Assembly: GCA_035388025.1 (NCBI GenBank)
Contig: DAOOPA010000019.1
Location: forward strand, 1-15,514
Origin: JAAZMX01 sp035388025
Lineage (GTDB): Bacteria; Patescibacteriota; Patescibacteriia; UBA2196; GWA2-42-15
Length of the DNA: 15,514 nt
Reading direction: 5' to 3'
How positions within the stretch are numbered: position 1 is the first letter of the stretch; each line of letters opens with the position of its first letter. The notes under the pieces are model-generated. The model made no database searches. It saw only the letters and a program-made list of their open reading frames with translations, and was not told where the DNA came from. The position numbers were made by a program, and so were the translations under genes. Positions 6,085-12,091 of the stretch are shown here, piece after piece.

Positions 6085-6990
6085 ATGACTATAAACCAAG
6101 CTCGCGCCCAATCTCTGGCTAAACTAGAGAATATGACTCCTTCCCCGCTCCTTGACGCGGAAATTTTATTATCTTTTATTTTGGATAAACCCAAAGAATT
6201 TCTTTACACCCACCCCGAATACACCCTAAGCTCAGAACAAATTAAAAAATTCCGCGGCCTCATCGCTCGTCGAGTCACTGGCCTACCTATCGCCTATCTT
6301 ATCGGCTACAAAGAATTTTACGGCCTTAATTTTATCATTGACAAAAATGTCCTTATCCCCCGCCCCGATACAGAGCTGATGGTTGAGGAAGCGCTAAAAA
6401 AAATCAAAGATTTACCCATTACTCGTCGCTCATTACCCATTACTTTTATTGATGTCGGTACCGGCTCGGGCTGTATCTCGATTGCCGTCACAAAAAACCA
6501 ACCGCCCAAGACCAATATCTCTTGCTTTGCTCTCGATATTTCTCCCGCCGCTCTAAAAATCGCCCGCCATAACGCCAGACTCCACAATGTTTCCAAAGAT
6601 ATCAAATTCTTTAGCGGTCACCTGCTCCAACCTCTGCTCAAAAAATATGTTAAAATGTTTAAATGTTTAAATGCCCCCATGGTTATCACCGCCAATCTAC
6701 CCTACCTCACCCCTGCCCAATATCGCGCCAATCCGGATCTAAAATATGAACCCAAAAACGCTCTGGTTGCCGGCTCTGATGGCCTCAAGTACTACCGCAC
6801 TCTGCTCCAACAAATTAAAACCCTAGCCGCCCATATCAATTCGACGATTTTATTCTTAGAAATCGATCCTAGCCAAACTACTCCTATCAAAAAAGTTATC
6901 CACCACTACCTGCCAAAAGCTGTAATCTCAGTCAAAAAAGATCTCGCTAGACGAAATCGTTTAATCATCATACAATTAAATTATAAATAG
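6085..6990 (+). CDS. prmC: Peptide chain release factor N5-glutamine methyltransferase (301 aa)
   Basis: PrmC transfers a methyl group from S-adenosylmethionine to the Gln of the GGQ motif in RF1 and RF2. The N-terminal helical domain (1-75; PLLDAEILLSFIL at 21-33, RRVTGLPIAYLIG at 62-74) binds the factor. The IPRPDTELMVEEAL motif (91-104) is followed by the SAM-binding VGTGSGCISIAV (124-135) and the catalytic NLPY (204-207). Most PrmC proteins have NPPY; NLPY is a known type of variation in this family. Two stretches between motifs look like low-complexity insertions: 110-120 (LPITRRSLPIT, from a TTACCCATTACT direct repeat) and about 187-197 (from an 8-bp ATGTTTAA repeat). The gene is the usual partner of prfA but is separated here by an inverted gene. 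Confidence 0.93.
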   Translation: MTINQARAQSLAKLENMTPSPLLDAEILLSFILDKPKEFLYTHPEYTLSSEQIKKFRGLIARRVTGLPIAYLIGYKEFYGLNFIIDKNVLIPRPDTELMVEEALKKIKDLPITRRSLPITFIDVGTGSGCISIAVTKNQPPKTNISCFALDISPAALKIARHNARLHNVSKDIKFFSGHLLQPLLKKYVKMFKCLNAPMVITANLPYLTPAQYRANPDLKYEPKNALVAGSDGLKYYRTLLQQIKTLAAHINSTILFLEIDPSQTTPIKKVIHHYLPKAVISVKKDLARRNRLIIIQLNYK

Positions 6991-6995
6991 CAAAA

Positions 6996-7041
6996 AGCCA
7001 TTTCCACCCAACCACCCGAAAGGAGGTGAACCAAAATGGCT
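6996..7041 (+). promoter_or_regulatory. Hairpin masking the Shine-Dalgarno and start codon of the 58-aa gene
   Basis: AGCCATTT (6996-7003) is the exact complement of AAATGGCT (7034-7041), which contains the ATG. Inside it, CACC (7005-7008) pairs with GGTG (7025-7028) at the end of the AGGAGGTG Shine-Dalgarno. Both the ribosome site and the start codon would be in the stem. This suggests control of translation, for example by temperature, a ligand, or ribosomes leaving prmC, whose stop is 5 nt upstream of the hairpin. Confidence 0.5.
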
Positions 7042-7212
7042 AAGCCTAAAAAAGCCACCGGCCCGCCGGATATCCCTATTCTAAAAGATCAAAAAGAACT
7101 GACGAACTTCCATTCCCCCCTAGAACAATTTTTTCTGATCGGCGAAGACGGCAAAAAAATACTGATGATCTTGGTGAAAGGGTGCAAAAATGTCTACAGA
7201 GCTGTGGTCTGA
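7036..7212 (+). CDS. Small protein, function unknown (58 aa)
   Basis: ATG 7036 to TGA 7210-7212 encodes 58 residues, beginning MAKPKKATGPPDIPILKD and ending VKGCKNVYRAVV. The N-terminus is Lys/Pro-rich. The middle (about 32-48: FFLIGEDGKKILMILVKG) looks like a beta hairpin around EDGKK. The Shine-Dalgarno AGGAGG (7021-7026), 9 nt before the ATG, is the strongest in the window. A strong terminator begins 2 nt after the stop. Gene-sized spacing, ribosome site and terminator together support a real gene, although it is short. It follows prmC by 45 nt and may share its transcript. I recognise no family. A longer open frame overlapping its end in another frame is just an extension of the HAD gene. 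Confidence 0.72.
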   Translation: MAKPKKATGPPDIPILKDQKELTNFHSPLEQFFLIGEDGKKILMILVKGCKNVYRAVV

Positions 7213-7213
7213 C

Positions 7214-7264
7214 AAAAAGCCCTTCTTTGTTCAGAAATCTTAAACATTCCAGAAGGGCTTTTTA
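7214..7264 (+). terminator. Terminator after the 58-aa gene
   Basis: AGCCCTTCT (7218-7226) pairs with AGAAGGGCT (7251-7259). A-run and T-run extend the stem, and a 24-nt loop separates the arms. TTTTTATTT follows. The next promoter begins in its tail. Confidence 0.8.
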
Positions 7265-7265
7265 T

Positions 7266-7294
7266 TTGCTAATTTTCATCACAAAGTCTAAAAT
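7266..7294 (+). promoter_or_regulatory. Promoter of the HAD-family gene
   Basis: TTGCTA (7266-7271), a 17-bp spacer, then TAAAAT (7289-7294). The predicted +1 is near 7301, giving a leader of about 22 nt. The same TTGCTA -35 occurs in the prmC promoter. Confidence 0.55.
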
Positions 7295-7322
7295 AAATAT
7301 AGCCCCAATAATAAACAAATTT

Positions 7323-7997
7323 ATGTCAGCAATTATTTTTGATCTAGATGGCGTTCTCGTGACTAGTATGAAATACCATGTTCTTGCCTGGCAATATGCC
7401 TTCAAGCAATTCGGCATTACTATCAGCCGTAAAAAATTATATCTTTATGAAGGCATGACCGGGTGGCAAACCATCGACGCTATCGCAAAAAGCTCCCATA
7501 AATCCTTGACCGCCATCGAAAAGGAAAAAATTTACGCGACCAAGCAGAAAAAAATGGCTGAAATTTTTAAGATAGAAACTTACCCGGGCGTTCTTGATTT
7601 ATTGAAGTATCTCAAAAGACCCGACCTCCAATTAGCTGTAGTCACCGGGGCAAATAAAAAATTTACCGCTTCCATAATCAACAAAAAATTTAAAAATATT
7701 TTTGATTTTTTGATAGTCGGAGAAGACACCACTATTGGCAAACCCTCGCCCAAACCATATTTAAAAGCGCTCTCGTTATTGGGAACTGGGCCCAAAAATA
7801 CACTCGTGATAGAAAACGCGCCCCTAGGCATAAAAAGCGCTAAAGACGCTCATTTGCGAGTTATAGCGTTAGCCACCACACTACCACCGAATAATCTGGC
7901 TTCAGCTGATCTAATATTCCCGAATCATAAAAAATTATTAACATATTTCAAAAATACTCCCCTCTCCAAAATTTTCAAAAAACAGCAAATAACATAG
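7323..7997 (+). CDS. HAD-superfamily hydrolase, beta-phosphoglucomutase-like (224 aa)
   Basis: The four HAD motifs are present. Motif I is FDLDGVLV (6-13), with the nucleophile Asp7 and the acid/base Asp9. Motif II is VVTGAN (106-111), with Thr108. Motif III is Lys140 in GKPSPKPY. Motif IV is VIENAPLGIKSAKDA (162-176), with acidic residues Glu164 and Asp175. A helical cap (about 15-85) follows motif I, the C1 type seen in beta-phosphoglucomutases and small-phosphate phosphatases. GKPSPKPYLKA and the ENAPLGI form point to that subfamily. The position after DGVLV, commonly Asp, is Thr14. The exact substrate cannot be told. Start 7323 is chosen because motif I begins there; an open frame extends 47 codons upstream through the terminator and is not coding. 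Confidence 0.9.
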   Translation: MSAIIFDLDGVLVTSMKYHVLAWQYAFKQFGITISRKKLYLYEGMTGWQTIDAIAKSSHKSLTAIEKEKIYATKQKKMAEIFKIETYPGVLDLLKYLKRPDLQLAVVTGANKKFTASIINKKFKNIFDFLIVGEDTTIGKPSPKPYLKALSLLGTGPKNTLVIENAPLGIKSAKDAHLRVIALATTLPPNNLASADLIFPNHKKLLTYFKNTPLSKIFKKQQIT

Positions 7998-8023
7998 CCT
8001 CTCTCACCCACTACCCATAAATA

Positions 8024-8046
8024 AAAACCCTCTTCAACGGGCTTTT
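8024..8046. terminator. Terminator between the HAD gene and gpmI
   Basis: On the minus strand AAAGCCC pairs with GGGTTTT (one G-U), around an 8-nt loop, and is followed by T/A-rich DNA. On the plus strand the wobble becomes an A-C mismatch, but a long T-rich tail follows. It is therefore better for gpmI than for the HAD gene. Confidence 0.55.
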
Positions 8047-8049
8047 ATA

Positions 8050-8072
8050 TTTTTTGATTTTTTGATTTCTTG
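8050..8072. repeat. 8-bp tandem repeat TTTTTTGA
   Basis: Two exact copies (8050-8057, 8058-8065) and a degenerate third end just before the gpmI stop. A related 8-bp period is found inside the GT4 gene (11249-11272). Confidence 0.6.
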
Positions 8073-8074
8073 CG

Positions 8075-9655
8075 CTACTCACTAAACAGTCGATTTAGAT
8101 CTATCCCAATCATCGTCTCCGGCTTGGGTAAACCCAACATAGAGAGTATTGTCGGGGCTATATCCACTAGAGCGCCCCTGATTTTCAAATTATAAAGTTC
8201 CCTGTTGTCTCTCTCGGAAAACCTACCACGATATTGCTGACTAGCCAAAATAACTGGCACGGGGAAATTGCTATGCTCCTTATCTATACGTTTTGTCTCT
8301 AAATTTATAATCTCTTCTATATTGCCATGGTCAGCGGTAATAACCACTTGGCCGCCGCGCCCGACAACTTCTTCCACTATCTCTGCCAAACACTTGTCTA
8401 CCGCCTTAACTGCCAATTTACTAGCATCCAAATTACCGGTATGACCGACCATATCGGGACTGGCAAAATTGACCACCATAAAATCATACTGATCACTACG
8501 AATACCATTGGTGACTTCGTCTCTGATTAAATACGACGACATTTCTGGCTGTTGATCATAGCTCGTCACATCTGGCGAAGACACCAAAATTCTATCCTCT
8601 CCAATAAACGGTTCTTCGCGCAAACCGTTCAGAAAAAAAGTAACGTGGGCATATTTTTCCGTCTCAGCCACATGTAATTGTTTTTTACCGTTATCGCTGA
8701 TAATTCTCGCCAACGGCCAGTCAATCACTGGCTTAGGAAAAGCCACTTCTATTGGCAATCCCTTTTCATATTCTGAAAAACCCACAAATAATAAGTTGTT
8801 TATTTTCTTTCTCTCAAAACCCTGAAAATCATCGGCCATAAAAGCTTGGGTCAATTGTCTGGCCCGGTCAGCGCGAAAATTAAAAAATATAATCGCGTCA
8901 TTGTCTTGCACTTCGGTCACCATCTTTCCATCGCGTGTCACGGTTATTGGCTCAAATTCCTCATCGAAAATCCCTTGCGCGTATGACTCTTTCAAGACCG
9001 CTACTGAATCTTCGTTGGTCTTTTTTCCTGCTCCAACAATTGCCAAATAAGCTTTTTCTGTACGCTCCCAATTCTTATTTCTGTCCATTCCATAATAACG
9101 CCCGCCCACGCTGGCCACTTGCCCGCAACTAATCTTTTTAATTGTTCCTATAATTTCTTCTAAAAAAGCTAACCCGCTATCCTTGGCTGTATCTCGCCCG
9201 TCGAGAAACAGGTGTAAATATGTTTTAGCCTGCAAATTATTTTTAGCGGCCAACTCCAAAAGCGCCAATAGATGACCCTGGTGTGCGTGCACTCCGCCAT
9301 CACCGATTAAACCCACCAAATGCAAATTAGAATCATTATTTTTAACATGATTGATTGCCTTGGCAAAAGCTTGATTATCAAAAAAATCACCCGTGGATAT
9401 TTCCCGGTTAATCTTTTCCAAACTCTGTAAAAATATCTGTCCGGCACCGATTGTCAAATGTCCGACTTCCGAATTTCCCATTTTGCCCCATGGCAAACCG
9501 ACTGCTTCGCCTGATGCTTGCAGTAATGTCGAAGGATAAGTTTTTAAAAGATAATCCCAATACTCGGGACGCGCTTCAGTCACGGCATTGCCAACGGTTG
9601 GCGCGGCTACGCCCCAACCATCCAAGATTATCAAAACTACTGGTTTAGAATTCAT
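8075..9655 (-). CDS. gpmI: 2,3-bisphosphoglycerate-independent phosphoglycerate mutase (526 aa)
   Basis: The enzyme interconverts 3- and 2-phosphoglycerate in glycolysis, in the cytoplasm, with two Mn ions. It belongs to the alkaline-phosphatase fold. Motifs seen: LDGWG (11-15, metal Asp12), GNSEVGHL (60-67) with the phosphorylated Ser62, GDGGVHAHQGH (118-128), DGRDT (152-156), SVGGRYYGMDR (182-192), FFNFRADRARQLT (257-269), NFASPDMVGHTGN (396-408; Asp401, His405), ITADHGN (439-445; Asp442, His443) and His461. Length is normal (about 510-525). The start ATG (9655) overlaps the end of the 85-aa gene by 11 nt, so translation is probably coupled; a weak AAAGGAG lies about 16 nt upstream. The stop is TAG. 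Confidence 0.97.
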   Translation of the reverse strand: MNSKPVVLIILDGWGVAAPTVGNAVTEARPEYWDYLLKTYPSTLLQASGEAVGLPWGKMGNSEVGHLTIGAGQIFLQSLEKINREISTGDFFDNQAFAKAINHVKNNDSNLHLVGLIGDGGVHAHQGHLLALLELAAKNNLQAKTYLHLFLDGRDTAKDSGLAFLEEIIGTIKKISCGQVASVGGRYYGMDRNKNWERTEKAYLAIVGAGKKTNEDSVAVLKESYAQGIFDEEFEPITVTRDGKMVTEVQDNDAIIFFNFRADRARQLTQAFMADDFQGFERKKINNLLFVGFSEYEKGLPIEVAFPKPVIDWPLARIISDNGKKQLHVAETEKYAHVTFFLNGLREEPFIGEDRILVSSPDVTSYDQQPEMSSYLIRDEVTNGIRSDQYDFMVVNFASPDMVGHTGNLDASKLAVKAVDKCLAEIVEEVVGRGGQVVITADHGNIEEIINLETKRIDKEHSNFPVPVILASQQYRGRFSERDNRELYNLKIRGALVDIAPTILSMLGLPKPETMIGIDLNRLFSE

Positions 9656-9902
9656 AATAATGCGTCTCTTCTCCTTTTAGCACTTGGCTGATTTCCCGCC
9701 TGATTATTTGATCATATTCCTCAATGGAGCGCAAAAATTGGCCTCTCTTTATTTCATCATTTTCCTTTTCAGCCTTCACTGCATTCTGATTGCGCTGATA
9801 AACAATATGGGTAATAGCCAGAATTATTTTCTCTTTTTGGCTCTCGTCCAGAGCCAAACCATCCAGATACTGATCAATTGTTTTTTGGTTTGGATTATTC
9901 AT
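9645..9902 (-). CDS. Small helical protein upstream of gpmI, function unknown (85 aa)
   Basis: The sequence is charged and probably all-helical, with no membrane segment or Cys. It begins MNNPNQKTIDQYLDGLAL and ends EISQVLKGEETHYYEF. The pattern of Leu/Ile with Lys/Glu suggests two or three helices, possibly a protein-protein module. No family is recognised. Support for a real gene: its own promoter (9933-9961), an 11-nt overlap with gpmI, and a plus-strand frame here that is mere antisense. The close coupling suggests that it is made in proportion to GpmI or simply carries the ribosome into it. No Shine-Dalgarno is visible. Confidence 0.75.
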   Translation of the reverse strand: MNNPNQKTIDQYLDGLALDESQKEKIILAITHIVYQRNQNAVKAEKENDEIKRGQFLRSIEEYDQIIRREISQVLKGEETHYYEF

Positions 9903-9932
9903 ATAAAATTTATTAATACTCGCAACAATTAT

Positions 9933-9961
9933 ATTATAATCTTTAGACGGTATAAGAGCAA
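9933..9961 (-). promoter_or_regulatory. Promoter of the 85-aa gene and gpmI
   Basis: TTGCTC (9961-9956), a 17-bp spacer, then a perfect TATAAT (9938-9933). The predicted +1 near 9926 gives a leader of about 24 nt. Confidence 0.7.
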
Positions 9962-10021
9962 ATCAACCCAAAACGGACTGACTCAAAATCGTTTTTTATC
10001 CTTAAATCCAAGACTTTTAAT

Positions 10022-10714
10022 TTATCTTATAATCTTGTGCTTCCTCTGTACTATTTCTTTCCAATTATTATATTTTTCTACCTCCTTTAACTTCAAAAAT
10101 GGCAATTTGTAAACAATTTTTGGTAACCACCTGCTAATTATTCCTTTCTTGGTGCTAGCTCTAAATAAAACCTCTGGCACATAAACCCCGTCTTTGCCCT
10201 GATCCAAAAGCGTCAGCCACAAATCCCAATCCTGAAACTTTTCCAAGTTCTCGTCAAACCGAGGAAAATCATCCCGCCGCAAAAGCGAGCAAGTATTAAC
10301 GTAATTATTTTCCCGAAGTTTATTTGCATCAAACGGCCAAAACTTAAATTTTTTCCAACCATACTGAAAATCAGCATAAGTATATGATTTATCTGGATTA
10401 TCCGCCAATGCTTTAACCATCCTTTGCAGGCAATCACTTCTTAGCTCCATATCAGCATCGCAAAATAACACCAGCTCGCCCTTCGATTGATCAAATCCAA
10501 AATTTCTCGCCTTCGGCGCTCCTCCATGTTCAATTCTGTAAAAATTAATATTAAATCTATAATTTTGTCTTTTGTTTTTTGTCTTTTCTCTTTGCTCCCC
10601 CCCATCATCCACCACCACCGCCTCAAAATCTGTAAAAGTCTGTTTGGCCAAACTGGCCAAACATTTTTCCACGCCTTCCCAATTGTTGTATACCGGAATT
10701 ATTACTGAGATCAT
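10022..10714 (-). CDS. Family 2 glycosyltransferase (230 aa)
   Basis: A GT-A fold transferase, likely cytoplasmic-face and acting in surface glycan synthesis. Motifs: VIIPVYNNWEG (4-14), QTFTDFEAVVVDDGG (25-39) with the nucleotide-binding Asp pair, HGGAPKARNFG (63-73), the DxD-type motif FCDAD (84-88), and QDWDLW (161-166), equivalent to the catalytic ED motif. Between DDGG and the next strand, residues 40-52 (EQREKTKNKRQNY) look like a low-complexity insertion, preceded by a G7 run. The start was set at ATG 10714, where the fold begins; an upstream ATG would add 16 residues encoded by repeat DNA. It follows GT4 on the same strand after 123 bp of repeats and is probably the last gene of the glycan block. 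Confidence 0.92.
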   Translation of the reverse strand: MISVIIPVYNNWEGVEKCLASLAKQTFTDFEAVVVDDGGEQREKTKNKRQNYRFNINFYRIEHGGAPKARNFGFDQSKGELVLFCDADMELRSDCLQRMVKALADNPDKSYTYADFQYGWKKFKFWPFDANKLRENNYVNTCSLLRRDDFPRFDENLEKFQDWDLWLTLLDQGKDGVYVPEVLFRASTKKGIISRWLPKIVYKLPFLKLKEVEKYNNWKEIVQRKHKIIR

Positions 10715-10725
10715 ATAAATTAAGC

Positions 10726-10839
10726 CCCAATTTCCAAATCCCAATTTCCAAATAAATTCCAAATCTCAAATTTCAAATATTTGTATATTGGTGCTTGAAA
10801 ATTATTTTGTGCTTTGTGCTTGTAATTTGAAAATTATTT
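10726..10839. repeat. Repeat-filled gap between GT4 and GT2
   Basis: CCCAATTTCCAAAT is present twice in tandem (10726-10739, 10740-10753), followed by degenerate AAATTCCAAATCTCAAATTTC units. Further on there is a tandem GTGCTTT/GTGCTTG, and TTGAAAATTATTT occurs at 10795-10807 and again at 10827-10839, where it overlaps the GT4 stop. Positions 10742-10769 match 14974-15001 inverted at 27 of 28 bases. Confidence 0.75.
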
Positions 10840-12088
10840 AACTCAATATTTCTTCCATTTTCTTACCCGAGATGCCCCAATTGAAATATTTCTCCGCTCT
10901 CCCTCTCCCATTCTCTCCCATTTCCTTTCTCAGTTCTCCGTCTTTTAATAATTTTATTACCGCGCCAGCCACTTCTTCCGTTCTTTCTGGGTCTATCAAT
11001 ATTCCTGTTTGCCCGTCCACCACCGCTTCACTCGCTCCGCCGCTTTTGCCAGCCACTACTGGTTTGTCCGCCATTCCCGCCTCTAAATAAACGATGCCAA
11101 AGCCTTCCACATCATCTCTGCTTTCCCTTGCTGGCATAATAAAAACATCGCACAACTCCAACCAAGTCAATTTCTCATCCTCACTCACTTCTCCGGTAAA
11201 AATAATTTTTGGGTTATTATTTTCTCGATCCTTTATTTTTATATTTTTGTGATTTTGTGATTTTGTGATTTTTTGTCCCAACCTTTGCCTATCCGGCCCC
11301 TCTCCCACTATTACATAAACTAAATTTTCCACCGCACCAGCGATTTCTGGCAAGGCCTCGATTACTTTATCAAAACCTTTTCTTTCCACCAATCTCCCAA
11401 CTGATAACAAAATATTCTTGCCGGCTAGACCATATTTTTCTATAATTATTTTTTTATATTCTCCTACCCGCAACGCCTCGCTGGCCTCGGCTTGCCTGAC
11501 GGGCGGGTGTATTCCTGTATTCCCTGCCTCGCCAGCAGGCAGGTTGTATTTTTGTATATCCACCCCCGGATAAATCACTTTTATTTTTTCTTGAGCCACT
11601 CCAAAACTCTCCACAATCCGCCCTGTGCTCTGGCTGTTTACGGTTATAGCTACTGCTTGCTTCAAAATAGTCCTTGCTAATAATCCTTTTACTTTACTTC
11701 TTTTGACCAATAACAAATCCTTGCCGTGCGCCGAAATAATATAAGGCTTATTCGAAAAAATTGAAACCAAATATACCGCCAAACCTGTCGGCCAGATATC
11801 TCCGACCCACAGTCTCTCTATTCTTTCTTTTCCAATAGCCTGCCAAATTTTAAACACCATCAGCCACCATCCAGGCCAACACCACCTCGTCAACAACTTC
11901 TCCCTGATAATTTTAAAATTAAATATACTCTCCTTGTTTTCTTGCGTTCTTGTATTTTTATCTCCCTGTTCCTCGGTCAATACTGCTATCTTATCCTGGG
12001 GCAAATTCTGGCACAAATTAAAATAATAATTAGCCACTCCGCCAATTTTCGGATAAAAGTCTAGAGTCACCAATAAAGTTTTTTTCAT
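10838..12088 (-). CDS. Family 4 glycosyltransferase (416 aa)
   Basis: A retaining GT-B transferase using a nucleotide sugar, likely in surface glycan assembly. The N-terminal domain has the acceptor-side GGVANYY (16-22) and the AHGKDL motif (120-125). The C-terminal domain has YPGVD (173-177), LSVGRLVERKGFD (228-240), GEGPD (262-266) and the EX7E pair Glu328/Glu336 in EGFGIVYLE, then GGASEAVVDGQTG (350-362). Three stretches appear inserted: 42-52 (DKNTRTQENKE), 182-208 (LPAGEAGNTGI...PPVRQAEASEALRVG, palindromic DNA) and about 272-292 (QKITKSQNHKN..., 8-bp repeat). All lie in loops between motifs, so activity could survive. The start is 3 nt after the flippase stop, with AAGGG inside the flippase end as its ribosome site. 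Confidence 0.93.
   Translation of the reverse strand: MKKTLLVTLDFYPKIGGVANYYFNLCQNLPQDKIAVLTEEQGDKNTRTQENKESIFNFKIIREKLLTRWCWPGWWLMVFKIWQAIGKERIERLWVGDIWPTGLAVYLVSIFSNKPYIISAHGKDLLLVKRSKVKGLLARTILKQAVAITVNSQSTGRIVESFGVAQEKIKVIYPGVDIQKYNLPAGEAGNTGIHPPVRQAEASEALRVGEYKKIIIEKYGLAGKNILLSVGRLVERKGFDKVIEALPEIAGAVENLVYVIVGEGPDRQRLGQKITKSQNHKNIKIKDRENNNPKIIFTGEVSEDEKLTWLELCDVFIMPARESRDDVEGFGIVYLEAGMADKPVVAGKSGGASEAVVDGQTGILIDPERTEEVAGAVIKLLKDGELRKEMGENGRGRAEKYFNWGISGKKMEEILS
11249..11272. repeat. 8-bp tandem repeat inside the GT4 gene
   Basis: GTGATTTT occurs three times exactly (11249-11256, 11257-11264, 11265-11272). Because 24 nt is a multiple of three it keeps the frame, encoding KITKSQNH between GEGPD and the next conserved strand. 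Confidence 0.8.
11466..11546. repeat. In-frame palindromic element inside the GT4 gene
   Basis: CCTGCCT (11523-11529) pairs with AGGCAGG (11537-11543). The rest has a second G+C-rich stretch (about 11474-11506) with GCCTCGCTGGCCTCGG and GACGGGCGGG, joined by a GAATACAGGAATACAC direct repeat. It adds about 27 residues (182-208) between YPGVD...KY and KYGL, where GT4 enzymes normally need only a short link. Its base composition differs sharply from the surrounding A/T-rich gene. Confidence 0.7.
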
Positions 12089-12091
12089 AAT

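Noticed and set aside
7182..7322. 47-codon N-terminal extension of the HAD protein
   Set aside because: It overlaps the 58-aa gene, a terminator and the promoter. Motif I starts directly after the ATG at 7323.
9974..10001. AAAACG/CGTTTT hairpin with a T-run on the plus strand
   Set aside because: The stem is only six mostly A/T pairs, and no plus-strand gene lies upstream. On the minus strand, where GT2 ends, no T-run follows.
9684..10112. 142-aa plus-strand frame with hydrophobic stretches
   Set aside because: It is antisense to the 85-aa gene and the end of GT2, has no ribosome site, and its hydrophobicity comes from the A/T-rich complement of Lys/Glu-rich codons.
10715..10762. Upstream ATG for GT2 adding MEFIWKLGFGNWGLIY
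   Set aside because: These residues are translated intergenic repeat DNA, and the GT2 fold begins at MISVIIPVYN.
10726..10839. CRISPR-like array
   Set aside because: The repeats are short, degenerate and directly adjacent, with no spacers of constant length, and no cas gene is present.
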